Positions 9,462 to 17,604 of a stretch of 38,316 nt of DNA are shown here, piece by piece. The notes beneath the pieces were generated by a model. That model was given only the letters and a program-made list of their open reading frames with translations, did no database searches and was not told the origin of the DNA. This DNA comes from Deltaproteobacteria bacterium (lineage in GTDB: Bacteria > Desulfobacterota > DSM-4660 > Desulfatiglandales > B25-G16), in the NCBI GenBank assembly GCA_020349945.1, contig CP070704.1, positions 1,583,751 through 1,622,066 on the forward strand, written 5' to 3'. The translations under genes were made by a program, and so were the position numbers. Within the stretch, counting starts at the first letter, position 1; each line of letters starts with the position of its first letter.

Positions 9462-9834
9462 ACATTATATTCCTTGGCGATTTGAAGGAACTCAGAAAAC
9501 GCCAGCCATCCTCAGGCATCTTGTCGGTAAAATAGTTGACGATAAAATCTGCTTCCATCTTTCCAGAGAAGGTAAGAAATCCGAAGGAATACTCAGTTGT
9601 TTGAAAGACAAAGGATTTTTTCCTTTTTATCTCCAGTCCCCTTGGAACTGCCACATCCTTAAAATCATAATAAAGAGATATTTCTGTTTCGCCAACCTCT
9701 TCAGATAGTTGGGGTTCTTCGCGGGGGACTGCTTTCGTGAATAAGGTTTCTGTGGCACATCCAGTTATAGATAGAGAAATAAGCACAGTGAAGAAGATTT
9801 GCATCAACATTCGACTCGATTTTACTTTACTCAT
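9454..9834 (-). CDS. Small predicted lipoprotein, C-terminally shortened by a frame break
   Basis: The 126-residue product has a lipoprotein signal peptide (MLMQIFFTVLISLSITGC, lipobox Cys near residue 26). The mature part reads ISLYYDFKDVAVPRGLEIKRK..SFVFQT...GFLTFSGKMEADFIVNYFTDKMPEDGWRFLSSF. I recall short uncharacterised deltaproteobacterial lipoproteins of this layout, but cannot name a Pfam family safely. It would act at the periplasmic face of a membrane. The annotated frame ends at PRNIMFF, just where the run of seven T begins; see the separate entry for the lost tail, which would bring it to about 158 residues. It is convergent with mog and divergent from the nhaD gene. No function assigned. 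Confidence 0.65.
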   Translation of the reverse strand: MSKVKSSRMLMQIFFTVLISLSITGCATETLFTKAVPREEPQLSEEVGETEISLYYDFKDVAVPRGLEIKRKKSFVFQTTEYSFGFLTFSGKMEADFIVNYFTDKMPEDGWRFLSSFKSPRNIMFF

Positions 9835-9952
9835 CCCAATACTGCGCCCTCCCTTGTTCTTTTATGTTACATAATAGCTAAAGAGAAATCTATTAGATTT
9901 TTCACCTATCGGCTTTTCACCTCTGAATAAAGATCTGAGGGGTAATTTCTTC

Positions 9953-9981
9953 TTGACTCAAGATATCCCCATACCTATACT
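9953..9981 (+). promoter_or_regulatory. Sigma-70-type promoter of the NhaD antiporter gene
   Basis: TTGACT (9953-9958), a 17-nt spacer and TATACT (9976-9981) give a near-consensus promoter about 130 nt before the nhaD ATG. The 8-mer CTGAGGGG occurs on both sides (9935-9942 and 9991-9998), which could be operator half-sites; this is inference. Confidence 0.7.
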
Positions 9982-10037
9982 TCCACCGACCTGAGGGGAA
10001 AGATCAAGATGTGAGATACTCACTTATGTTGAGCAGG

Positions 10038-10076
10038 ATTATTGAAGAATCTTGTACAAGAAGGTGGTTCAATAAT
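10038..10076 (+). promoter_or_regulatory. Nested inverted repeat in the nhaD leader
   Basis: Perfect 9-bp arms ATTATTGAA (10038-10046) and TTCAATAAT (10068-10076) enclose a 10-bp palindrome CTTGTACAAG (10051-10060). A smaller repeat GTGAG-ATA-CTCAC lies just before (10011-10023). All lie between the promoter and the nhaD start codon, so they could fold in the mRNA or bind a regulator as DNA. Function is not known. Confidence 0.5.
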
Positions 10077-10111
10077 TCTGCAAATCGCCAATTCTCCTAT
10101 GAGGCAGATAC

Positions 10112-11554
10112 ATGAGGCAGAGGAGTGTAATTCTGTTTTTGCTTGCTTTTTTTGCTCTTTCCTCTCTGGTATTTGCAGCAGAGGATTCTCATCAAGGGAC
10201 TCATGAGCACGTCAATTTAGGCGAGATTCTCTCTCTGTATAGCACCATACCATTTATTGGGATATTGCTTTCAATTGCCTTATTACCTCTTTTTACCCCG
10301 GAATTCTGGCACCATCACTTTGGAAAGGTCTCGGCCTTTTGGGCCACTGCTATAGCTATACCGCTTATCGTTGCCCATAAAGGAGTAGCCCTTCACAGTT
10401 TTCTTGATATTTTGATAGCAGACTATATCCCTTTTATTATACTCCTCTGGGGTCTTTTTACCATCTCCGGAGGTATTTTGCTGAGGGGTAGCTTGAGGGG
10501 AACGCCTATAGTAAATACCATTATGATTATCATAGGAACCATTTTGGCATCCTGGATGGGAACAACAGGAGCTGCCATGTTACTTATAAGGCCATTTTTA
10601 AGGGCTAATAGTTATCGAAAGAATAGGGCGTTCATGGTGGTTTTTTTCATATTTCTGGTAGCAAACATTGGCGGAGCACTAACACCAGTAGGCGATCCCC
10701 CACTTTTCTTGGGATTCTTGCATGGTGTTCCCTTTTTCTGGACATTTCACATCTTGCCCCATATGTTAGTAGCTGCCTTGATCTTGCTGGCTATCTATTT
10801 TGTTGTTGATACCTATTATTACAGGAGGGAAGTGCATAGCAACGAGATGGATGAAGGAGATAAAAAGCCACTCAGCTTAGTTGGTGGCTACAATTTTATA
10901 TTTTTAGCGGGGGTCATTGGCTCTGTTATATGGAGCGGATTGGTAAACTGGGGGGAGGTAAATACGTTTGGTGTAGTCAGAAGCATTCAAGAATGGGCGA
11001 GGGACGGCTTTATTATCCTCATGGGCATCCTTTCGCTGGTATTTACCGCTTCTCAGATACGGGAAGATAATGAATTTACCTGGTTTCCCATTAAAGAGGT
11101 GGCCTATCTATTTGCAGGCATCTTTATAACAATGACCCCATGTCTTCTTCTCCTTCTTGCGGGGAGCAAAGGGGCACTTGGTTTTATTATTGGTACGGTA
11201 AAAGAGCCGTTTCACTATTTCTGGGTTACGGGGGTCCTTTCAAGTTTCCTGGATAATGCCCCTACCTATTTGACCTTTTTCACAAGTGCGTTGGGGAACT
11301 TTTACCCAAGCACACCTGAGCCAATAGCTGTCTCAAGGTTGATCTCTGAAAATCCTACCTACCTGATGGCTGTTTCTGCTGGAGCGGTTTTCTTTGGGGC
11401 TAATACCTACATTGGAAATGCACCCAATTTTATGGTTAGGTCCATTGCTGAAGAGGCGGGGACACCTATGCCGAGCTTCTTTGGGTATATGTTAAAGTAC
11501 TCGATTGTTTTTCTTGTTCCTGTTTTTATTATCGTGACTATTATATTCTTCTAA
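10112..11554 (+). CDS. nhaD: NhaD-type Na+/H+ antiporter (ion transporter superfamily)
   Basis: This inner-membrane protein probably exchanges Na+ (or Li+) for H+. The 480 residues start with a cleavable-looking hydrophobic segment ending in VFAAEDSHQGTHEHV, a His-rich stretch, then about 11-12 membrane helices. Conserved segments include ASWMGTTGAAMLLIRPFLRAN and NIGGALTPVGDPPLFLGFLHGVPFFWTF, the helix-break Thr/Gly-Pro motifs of the family, and a second half repeat SSFLDNAPTYLTFF and GANTYIGNAPNFMVRSIAEEAG. These place it in the ArsB/NhaD part of the ion transporter superfamily, nearer NhaD than arsenite or citrate carriers. It is a single-gene unit with its own strong promoter and a structured leader, and it is convergent with moaC. 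Confidence 0.85.
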   Translation: MRQRSVILFLLAFFALSSLVFAAEDSHQGTHEHVNLGEILSLYSTIPFIGILLSIALLPLFTPEFWHHHFGKVSAFWATAIAIPLIVAHKGVALHSFLDILIADYIPFIILLWGLFTISGGILLRGSLRGTPIVNTIMIIIGTILASWMGTTGAAMLLIRPFLRANSYRKNRAFMVVFFIFLVANIGGALTPVGDPPLFLGFLHGVPFFWTFHILPHMLVAALILLAIYFVVDTYYYRREVHSNEMDEGDKKPLSLVGGYNFIFLAGVIGSVIWSGLVNWGEVNTFGVVRSIQEWARDGFIILMGILSLVFTASQIREDNEFTWFPIKEVAYLFAGIFITMTPCLLLLLAGSKGALGFIIGTVKEPFHYFWVTGVLSSFLDNAPTYLTFFTSALGNFYPSTPEPIAVSRLISENPTYLMAVSAGAVFFGANTYIGNAPNFMVRSIAEEAGTPMPSFFGYMLKYSIVFLVPVFIIVTIIFF

Positions 11555-11598
11555 CATAGGAGTTCAGCTGTCAGCTATAGGCCATCAGTGCCGAATGC

Positions 11599-12153
11599 TC
11601 ACCTTGTAACGTCAGGTTCAGGGCCTGATTTTTTGACCTTTTTAAGGACCCTGATATCGGAGATCCGAGTTGACGGATATTGGCCGTTTTTATCTTTCTC
11701 AATATATTTCACCATATCCCAGATGGTGGTAAGGGCAATTGAGGTACCTATGAGGGCCTCCATCTCCACTCCAGTCATAGCCTCAGCCTTTACGAGACAG
11801 TTGGCCTCGATAAAATCCCTGCCAATAGAGAAATTCAACTCAACTGTATTTAATGGTATCTGATGGCAATGGGGAATCAAGAGATAGGTCTCTTTGGCCG
11901 CTCTCATGGCTGCTATTTCAGCAACCAACAGCGGATCTCCTTTTTTAATCTGATTTTCTCTTATCCTTTTAACTGTCTCCGGTGAGAGGGTTATTCGCCC
12001 TGAAGCCAGAGCCTCTCTTAAAAGAACCTTCTTTCCAGTAATATCAATCATTCCCATGGTAAAATATAACTCAGCTCTGGGTGACTTTGTTAGCAGGGGG
12101 TCTATTCCGGGCAAGGAAATGGTGTTAATCGAGCGGGAGCCATTAATTATCAC
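11599..12153 (-). CDS. moaC: Cyclic pyranopterin monophosphate synthase MoaC
   Basis: MoaC, with MoaA, turns GTP-derived 3',8-cyclo-GTP into cyclic pyranopterin monophosphate, the first molybdenum cofactor intermediate. Signatures are intact: MIDITGKKVLLREALASGRI at the domain start, LIPHCHQIPL (active-site His pair), GVEMEALIGTSIALTTIWDMVKYIEK and the ISDIRVLKKVKKSG tail. The start is uncertain. The longest frame begins at a GTG (12153) that overlaps the DUF1178 stop by 11 nt, but 32 residues without family similarity precede Met33 (12057), where the MoaC domain begins; neither has a clear Shine-Dalgarno site. It likely forms an operon with the upstream DUF1178 gene and is convergent with nhaD. 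Confidence 0.92.
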   Translation of the reverse strand: MIINGSRSINTISLPGIDPLLTKSPRAELYFTMGMIDITGKKVLLREALASGRITLSPETVKRIRENQIKKGDPLLVAEIAAMRAAKETYLLIPHCHQIPLNTVELNFSIGRDFIEANCLVKAEAMTGVEMEALIGTSIALTTIWDMVKYIEKDKNGQYPSTRISDIRVLKKVKKSGPEPDVTR

Positions 12154-12562
12154 CGTCTTTAGGCTTAACAGAGGGGATCTTGAAAAATTTAATCCCCTCT
12201 TCTTTTAGAGTTTCCTCTTCTTCCGCTGTAGCAGATCCCCTTATATTTCTCTTTTTTGTGACGCCGTAATGCATTTTCAGGGCCTCTTTTGCAAAAGCGG
12301 TTCCCACATCGTCAAAATTATTTTTTATATACTCCACTACGTGCTTAGCGAGTTTCTTATAATCGAGCCCAACTTCCTCTGGCTTCTGCTCTACCTGGTT
12401 GCTCTTGATAGCTACTGGAGAAAGTACCCTAGTTATATCCGTGTTTTTACAAAAGGGACATGTAATCATTCCCTTGGAATTCTGCTCGTTAAATGATTCA
12501 AGGTCTTTGAACCAACCCTCAAAGCTATGCCCGTTAGAACACCTTAGGTCAAATGCAATCAT
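12143..12562 (-). CDS. DUF1178 family protein
   Basis: The 139-residue protein matches the DUF1178 pattern: MIAFDLRCSNGHSFEGWFKDLESFN at the N-terminus with one Cys, then CPFCKNTDITRVLSPVAI, which gives a Cys-x2-Cys pair and suggests a small zinc-ribbon-like site with Cys8. An acidic Lys/Glu-rich C-terminal half follows with YIKNNFDDVGTAFAKEALKMHYGV. The biochemical role is unknown. It overlaps the long form of moaC by 11 nt, so both are probably co-expressed. Confidence 0.85.
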   Translation of the reverse strand: MIAFDLRCSNGHSFEGWFKDLESFNEQNSKGMITCPFCKNTDITRVLSPVAIKSNQVEQKPEEVGLDYKKLAKHVVEYIKNNFDDVGTAFAKEALKMHYGVTKKRNIRGSATAEEEETLKEEGIKFFKIPSVKPKDGDN

Positions 12563-12764
12563 CGTCTAACCAATTAAAACCTTCCTCTTATTCAAGGTCT
12601 CTTTCTCTGTCTTCTTCTCTGGTTAGGTAAAGAGGCCTTTATTTTTCTAAGTAAAACATAGCACCCCTGTTATCTGCTGTCAATTATACTAGAGGGCTTT
12701 TTGAAGATTTTTAACTGAGACGCCGTATGAGACCAGGATGCCACAGCTTATCAGGACTTTTTCC

Positions 12765-12794
12765 TTGACACACAAGCCCCTTTGCCCTTATACT
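12765..12794 (+). promoter_or_regulatory. Sigma-70-type promoter
   Basis: TTGACA (12765-12770), an 18-nt spacer and TATACT (12789-12794) are close to consensus. A start near 12801 would give a leader of about 315 nt before the aldolase ATG, or drive an unlisted small RNA. Confidence 0.55.
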
Positions 12795-12866
12795 CCTCTC
12801 ACTCAAAAGAGCCTTCTTATCAGTCAATTATCGATCCCCCCGTATATTGCATGTGGACACATTGTA

Positions 12867-13010
12867 TCAAGTTTTGATAGCTCCTGTTGAACGTGAAAAA
12901 AATTGGGCCTTGCAATATGGCGACCCAAGGATCATATCCTGAATGATAATTTCCCGCTGAATAGTTGACAGGATGTCCGGATTTTCGATCTCAGCAGTCA
13001 AGAGCATCAT
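12867..13010 (-). CDS. Possible 47-residue small protein or gene remnant
   Basis: A minus-strand frame starts at tandem ATGs (13010) and runs 47 codons to a TGA. It reads MMLLTAEIENPDILSTIQ then REIIIQDMILGSPY and ends STGAIKT. The composition looks protein-like (balanced charge, helical stretch), and the frame is open about 15 codons upstream of the ATG, but I see no Shine-Dalgarno site and know no family for it. It may be a decayed gene or chance. Confidence 0.15.
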   Translation of the reverse strand: MMLLTAEIENPDILSTIQREIIIQDMILGSPYCKAQFFSRSTGAIKT

Positions 13011-13115
13011 AGTGGCAGTGATGATTTTTTTGGAGAGTCCAGGAAAGGTAGAGATTTACCCGGGACAGAGCAGGGATGATGCCAGTGGTTTACAGGCGCG
13101 AGAGGAGAAAAAAGT

Positions 13116-14156
13116 ATGCGGATTGTAGACCTGCGGTCTGATACCATCACGCGACCGACTCCAGCTATGCGGCGAGCTATGGCTGAGGCAAGGGTTGGAG
13201 ATGATGTCCTTGGCGAGGACCCAACTGTGAAGCAACTGGAGGAAATGGCCGCTGAACGGTTAGGTAAAGAAGCGGCCTTGTTTGTCGCAAGCGGTACAAT
13301 GGGCAACCTAGTCAGTCTGTTAGTACATTGTCATCGTGGTGATGAGTTTATTCTGGGCGATCAATCCCATACTTTTTTTTACGAGCAGGGCGGATCCGCT
13401 GGCCTTGGCGGCATTCATCCCCGGACAGTGCCCAATCAGCCCGATGGCACACTAGCTCTCCATAATATTGAAGCTGCGATTCGGCCAGACGACATTCACT
13501 TCCCTCGAACGCGGCTAATTGCACTGGAGAACACGCACACCCGCTGCGACGGGAGCCCTCTTGATGTTAAGTACATGCGTGCCGTGGGAGAGATAGCACG
13601 CCGTTACGAGGTGAAAGTGCACGTAGACGGTGCTCGGCTTTTCAACGCTGCTATTGCTCTGGGGATGGAAGCACGGGATCTGGTTGCTGAAGCCGATTCG
13701 GTTAGCTTTTGTCTCAGCAAGGGTTTAGGTGCACCGGTAGGTTCTGTGGTTTGTGGCACCCGCGATTTCATCACGGAGGCACGACGAGTTCGTAAGATGC
13801 TAGGTGGTGGCATGCGGCAGGTGGGCATACTGGCTGCTGGCGGGATTGTGGCCCTCACAGAGATGCTTGACCGCCTGGCGGGCGATCATGCGAACGCCCG
13901 GAAGTTGGCAGAAGGTCTGGCTGATATAGATGGTCTGTCTATTGATCCCGAGCGCGTGAAGACCAACATCGTGTACCTCAAGGTTACGCGCAGTGACACG
14001 GTCTCAGAATTACTATCGGAAAAGCTCAGCAGCGAAGGCGTAAGATTGCTACCTACTGGGCCAAACCAGCTGAGAGCCGTCACCAATTATCATGTGACAT
14101 CGGATGACATTGACTATGCCTTAGGCGTGTTCCGCAGGGTTTTGAGCTCTATATAG
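13116..14156 (+). CDS. ltaE: Threonine aldolase (low-specificity L-threonine / allo-threonine aldolase)
   Basis: This PLP enzyme splits threonine into glycine and acetaldehyde. The 346 residues show the family pattern: DLRSDTITRPTPAMRRAMAEA and VGDDVLGEDPTVKQLEE at the start, FVASGTMGNLVSL, the ENTHTRCDGSPL substrate segment, VHVDGARLFNAA, and SFCLSKGLGAPVGS with the PLP-binding Lys, then RKMLGGGMRQVGILAAGG. The ATG at 13116 follows AGAGGAG with 8-nt spacing. Base use is clearly richer in G and C than in the flanking genes (many CGG, GCG and CGC codons), and it stands alone between two 500-nt non-coding stretches. This fits acquisition by transfer, though it is not proof. Confidence 0.93.
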   Translation: MRIVDLRSDTITRPTPAMRRAMAEARVGDDVLGEDPTVKQLEEMAAERLGKEAALFVASGTMGNLVSLLVHCHRGDEFILGDQSHTFFYEQGGSAGLGGIHPRTVPNQPDGTLALHNIEAAIRPDDIHFPRTRLIALENTHTRCDGSPLDVKYMRAVGEIARRYEVKVHVDGARLFNAAIALGMEARDLVAEADSVSFCLSKGLGAPVGSVVCGTRDFITEARRVRKMLGGGMRQVGILAAGGIVALTEMLDRLAGDHANARKLAEGLADIDGLSIDPERVKTNIVYLKVTRSDTVSELLSEKLSSEGVRLLPTGPNQLRAVTNYHVTSDDIDYALGVFRRVLSSI

Positions 14157-14685
14157 GGTTGGGGGCTAACGGCGCTTGCGGTCCCGGAGAGCGATTTCAA
14201 CTCAAGGTTCCCAACAGTATCATTGAGTCCAGGATCAAGCGGGTGTCAGGGTGAATTTAAGCTCCATTTGATTGTCGCGGTCCGAGAGGTGGTCTTTTCA
14301 GGTAATTTCTCCCATTTTCTTCTAAGAATCGGGCAGTTTTTCACAAATACCTTCAAAAACATCAATTGAAACCATGTAGCAGGAAAATTGGATAGCGGGC
14401 AGGTGCGGTAACAAAAACTGATTCTGCTGAATTCTGGCGCGCCTGGTGTACGTGAGGGTGAAAAATAGACGAGAATGTGATTCATGGCAACATTTAAAGA
14501 GATTACATTGAGTAAGAATGACTGCCAATGCTAATAATCCTTCCGTATCTTTCAATGGCTTTTCTGGAAGGATTGCGTTGTAAAAAAATAGTGTGATAAT
14601 CTTTTGAGAGTTAACTGCAAGAACCCAGAAACAAGATGAGCTTTATTAAGAGATGTTTGTTATCCGTTATTTTTAGGAGAGTACC
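14157..14685. other. Long non-coding interval between aldolase and protease
   Basis: 529 nt without a convincing gene. A 9-bp perfect inverted repeat AATCCTTCC (14536-14544) and GGAAGGATT (14566-14574) with a 21-nt loop is the clearest structure; it has no T run after it. A GATAAT box near 14596, 16 nt after a weak TTGCGT, could be the protease promoter. An 80-codon minus-strand frame at 14246-14485 has no start signal or family I can recognise. Confidence 0.4.
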
Positions 14686-16155
14686 ATGAAGTTATTTCCA
14701 AGACTTATTTTGATAGTGGCTTTGGGCTGGATTATCAATCCACCAGTATGGGCGGAAGAAGGTATAAAGGAGGCTGTGGTAAAAATCTACACTGTGTATA
14801 ACAGATATGATTACAATGAACCATGGCAAATGTTGGGGCAGAGACGGCGGAGCGGTTCTGGATGTATTATAAGTGGAAGAAGAATCTTAACAAGTGCGCA
14901 TGTCGTAGGAGATCAGACATTTATTCAGGTCAGACGAGCAGGAGAGGCAAAGAAATATACAGCAGAAGTAGAAATAGTGGCTCACGAGTGCGATCTTGCT
15001 ATTCTGAGAGTTAATCATGATTCATTTTTTTCTGGTGTCAGGCCAGTGGAGATTGGAGACTTGGCTGAAGTTAGGGATAACGTTGCTGTTTACGGTTTTC
15101 CCAAAGGTGGCGATGAGCTATGTATTACTGAGGGAGTGGTCTCCAGAGTCGAGCACCGTGAATATACCCACAGCAGAGCGTATTTACTAACGTGCCAGAT
15201 TGATGCTTCAATTAATCCAGGCAGCAGTGGGGGGCCAGTAGTCAAGGATGATAAGCTTGTGGGAGTGGCTTTCCAGTCAGCACAGTCGGGGGAAAATATT
15301 GGTTATATGGTTCCAGCCCCGGTCATTAACCATTTCCTGACAGATATAAAAGATGGTAGATATGACGGAACACCAGACCTTGGAATATCCTGGCAAAAAA
15401 TGGAGAATCCAGACTTGAGATCTAAATTTGGTATGACTGAAAGACAGACCGGAGTGCTGGTAAATAAGATTTATCCCGGCTCCCCTGCAAAGGGAGTATT
15501 GAAATCAGAGGATATAGTCCTTTCAATTGACGGCAGAAATGTTGAAAACGATGGGACAATAGAGTTCAGAAAAGGCGAGAGGACGTTCTTTGGATATTTG
15601 GCACAAAGGAAATATATCAATGATACAGTTGAATTTGAGATCTTGAGAGGAGATAAGTTAATGGATATTGAGATTAAGTTATCAAGGCCTTTGCATTTTT
15701 GGCGATTGGTGCCACATGAACAGTATGATGTGGCACCGACATATTATATTTTAGGCGGGCTGGTATTTGAGCCACTAACAGTAAACTTTTTGAAAACATG
15801 GAGAAAGTGGTATCTTAACGCTCCGTTAAATCTGATAAATTACTACATTCACGGGGAACCAACAGATGGCCAGAGAGAGATAGTTGTTCTGGCTAAAGTC
15901 CTTGCTGATGAGACTAATGCAGGTTATCACAACTGGAAAAATAGGGTGATTTCTTACGTCAATGGCAGGAAGATCTCTACCATAAGAGATCTGGTAAAGG
16001 CCTTTGAAGAACATGAAGGAAGATACCACATCATAGTAGATAAGAAGGGTTATAGAATCGTCCTGGACAAAAATAAGGTTGACGAGAATGGTCCGGGCAT
16101 CCTGAAGCAATATAAAATTAGTGCCGATAGATCAAGAGATTTGGAACACTGGTAA
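14686..16155 (+). CDS. Secreted trypsin-like serine protease with PDZ domain (Deg/HtrA-like)
   Basis: A periplasmic S1C-type protease for damaged or misfolded proteins is likely. The 489-residue protein has a signal peptide (cut near PVWA-EEG, residue 23) and a full catalytic triad: His72 in TSAHVV, Asp103 in ECDLAIL, Ser181 in NPGSSGGPV. A PDZ domain follows at about 245-335 (GVLVNKIYPGSPAKGVLKSEDIVLSIDGRNV). The last 150 residues, with NRVISYVNGRKISTIRDLVKAFEEHEGRYHIIV, look like a second PDZ-like unit, an arrangement I associate with plant Deg9-type enzymes and their bacterial relatives rather than with E. coli DegP. The ATG is preceded by AGGAG with 7-nt spacing. It stands alone. Confidence 0.9.
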   Translation: MKLFPRLILIVALGWIINPPVWAEEGIKEAVVKIYTVYNRYDYNEPWQMLGQRRRSGSGCIISGRRILTSAHVVGDQTFIQVRRAGEAKKYTAEVEIVAHECDLAILRVNHDSFFSGVRPVEIGDLAEVRDNVAVYGFPKGGDELCITEGVVSRVEHREYTHSRAYLLTCQIDASINPGSSGGPVVKDDKLVGVAFQSAQSGENIGYMVPAPVINHFLTDIKDGRYDGTPDLGISWQKMENPDLRSKFGMTERQTGVLVNKIYPGSPAKGVLKSEDIVLSIDGRNVENDGTIEFRKGERTFFGYLAQRKYINDTVEFEILRGDKLMDIEIKLSRPLHFWRLVPHEQYDVAPTYYILGGLVFEPLTVNFLKTWRKWYLNAPLNLINYYIHGEPTDGQREIVVLAKVLADETNAGYHNWKNRVISYVNGRKISTIRDLVKAFEEHEGRYHIIVDKKGYRIVLDKNKVDENGPGILKQYKISADRSRDLEHW

Positions 16156-16556
16156 AAGCTATGCTAAAGCAGAGTTCAGGTCTTCTGAAAGCGTTCCTTG
16201 AAAGCCGCCATTCAATGCGGCACGTTACCTGGACCTTTTGAACGTTACTATTTCTTATGATATTTCTGCCTTCTGGGTTGGCCAGTGCGGATAAGATTAG
16301 CTGGCATAGGGATCTCAACTCTGATGCTAATCTGTCCCTTGACATACCTATCAGGAATTCAGGCCTGGAGGATGAAAAAGGCATCTCTCTTGTCTGAACT
16401 TTCAGAACCGTCCGTGTCTAGTGAAACTCAGAGTATGTGCATCTTGTAGACACTGAAAACACAGGTGTCAATACAAACCTTGACGTAAAGATTTTTTTTC
16501 TATAACTTGTTAAAATGTATCCTTCTTAAAGGTTGGCTAGGTGAAAGGAGAGGTTG
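16156..16556. other. Non-coding interval, possible coding remnant
   Basis: 401 nt with no full gene. A 46-codon plus-strand frame at 16258-16398 begins MIFLPSGLASADKISWHRD, which resembles the end of a signal peptide joined to a mature start, but it has no Shine-Dalgarno site and stops soon. It may be what is left of a secreted protein gene. A 5-bp hairpin GCCGC/GCGGC sits at 16204-16221, shortly after the protease stop. Confidence 0.3.
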
Positions 16557-17201
16557 ATGAACGAGGACCTGGATAAAACAATGAAAGGGTTCCCGGGAGA
16601 AATTGCTGATGATCAGGGGTACCTGCGGAAGAATGAAAATATCCAACGCCGTAGAGCATTCCTTGATTTCAGGCCCAAAAAAAACATCCTGATTCTTGGG
16701 GGTGTGGGAATTCTCCTTTTGATCGTCCTTATCGCTATATTTTCAGGAGGCGGCAAGAAGCTCCCCACAGAGGATCTAAGTGTGATATTGGTAAGAGTTG
16801 ACCTCCTTGAGAAAAGGCTCACACGCCTTGAGGGTGTAGAGGTTAGAATCGACCTTCTCGAAAAGCAGGAAGAAGAGCTGCGGCAATTTATTATAGAGAT
16901 GGATAGATCTGGAACGCACCTGAAACAACGGCTGGACAAACTGACAGAAACGTTTGACAGGCTGCAAAAAAGAATGGCCGCAGTTGCTGCGAAGACCGAA
17001 GCCTCACGCCCTGTCCAAAGGAAGCCAGTTTCTCCAGCCGTAGGGCGCTATCACGAGGTCCGTTCTGGGGAAAATCTCTATCGAATCGCCCAAAGATATG
17101 GTATATCGGTGAAGGAACTATGTCGTCTCAACAACATAACCCCAGACCAAGCCATTCATCCAGGGCAGAAACTTTTAGTAGCCCCGGGCAGCCAGGAGTG
17201 A
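16557..17201 (+). CDS. Membrane-anchored LysM domain protein
   Basis: The product is about 214 residues: a short cytoplasmic N-terminus, one membrane helix near residues 42-63 (NILILGGVGILLLIVLIAIF), a coiled coil (about 75-150, rich in Leu, Glu and Arg heptads: LLEKRLTRLEGVEVRIDLLEKQEEEL), a Pro/Lys linker, and one C-terminal LysM motif (YHEVRSGENLYRIAQRYGIS and the VKELCRLNNITPDQAIHPGQKLLV half). LysM binds peptidoglycan glycan strands, so this is probably an inner-membrane protein reaching the cell wall. I choose ATG 16557 because AGGAG at 16546-16550 is 6 nt away; a TTG three bases upstream is also in frame. No enzyme domain is visible. Confidence 0.8.
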   Translation: MNEDLDKTMKGFPGEIADDQGYLRKNENIQRRRAFLDFRPKKNILILGGVGILLLIVLIAIFSGGGKKLPTEDLSVILVRVDLLEKRLTRLEGVEVRIDLLEKQEEELRQFIIEMDRSGTHLKQRLDKLTETFDRLQKRMAAVAAKTEASRPVQRKPVSPAVGRYHEVRSGENLYRIAQRYGISVKELCRLNNITPDQAIHPGQKLLVAPGSQE

Positions 17202-17568
17202 GGAGTTAGCCTCTAACCATTTCTTATAGACTTATGCAGTTGTTTAGAATGATCTTCAATGCAGAGCCTGCCCGACCGCGCATTTACTCACCCAAGGTTA
17301 GTTGAGCACCCGTATGGATACTGAATGCCATATAGATGCTCATTAGTCGTGATTTTCAAAACGTGAAATGGTTTTTGAGGATATTAAGGGCTTCAGAGAG
17401 GCTCAGTTGCTGCACTGTGGACGATATTAATGAGATATCGCCTGATTAAGGCTTTTGAGAAAACCTGAAACTACAGTCGGTTTTAAGGACATCACAGATA
17501 GGCCTGAGTAATATCTAAAGCAGGAGAAAGCTCACAAAAGGCAAGTCCATACCGAGATCCTTTTTCCC
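17202..17568. other. Non-coding interval before the cold-shock gene
   Basis: 367 nt in which I see no gene, no RNA gene and no clear repeat. All short frames on both strands are broken within about 40 codons. The region ends at the csp promoter. Confidence 0.4.
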
Positions 17569-17598
17569 TTGACGTTTGATACAGCCATGGAGTAAAGT
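17569..17598 (+). promoter_or_regulatory. Promoter of the cold-shock gene
   Basis: TTGACG (17569-17574), an 18-nt spacer and TAAAGT (17593-17598). A start near 17605 would place the first hairpin of the leader right at the 5' end of the mRNA. Confidence 0.5.
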
Positions 17599-17604
17599 GC
17601 AGCT

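Larger units (their letters stand above)
12563..13115. other. Long non-coding interval before threonine aldolase
   Basis: 553 nt with no convincing protein gene. It holds a good plus-strand promoter (12765-12794, listed) and one weak minus-strand small frame (12867-13010, listed). Near 12931-12943 there is a short perfect hairpin (AGGAT-CAT-ATCCT). The distance from the promoter to the aldolase start is about 315 nt, long enough for a leader RNA or a separate small transcript. Confidence 0.45.

Noticed and set aside
13007-13306. 99-codon minus-strand frame
   Set aside because: It is antisense to the start of threonine aldolase and Ser/Pro-rich, typical of a shadow frame.
14246-14555. Two minus-strand frames of about 80 codons
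   Set aside because: No start signal, no family, and they overlap each other in different frames.
16118-16384. 88-codon minus-strand frame after the protease
   Set aside because: No ribosome site and no recognisable domain; overlaps the end of the protease.
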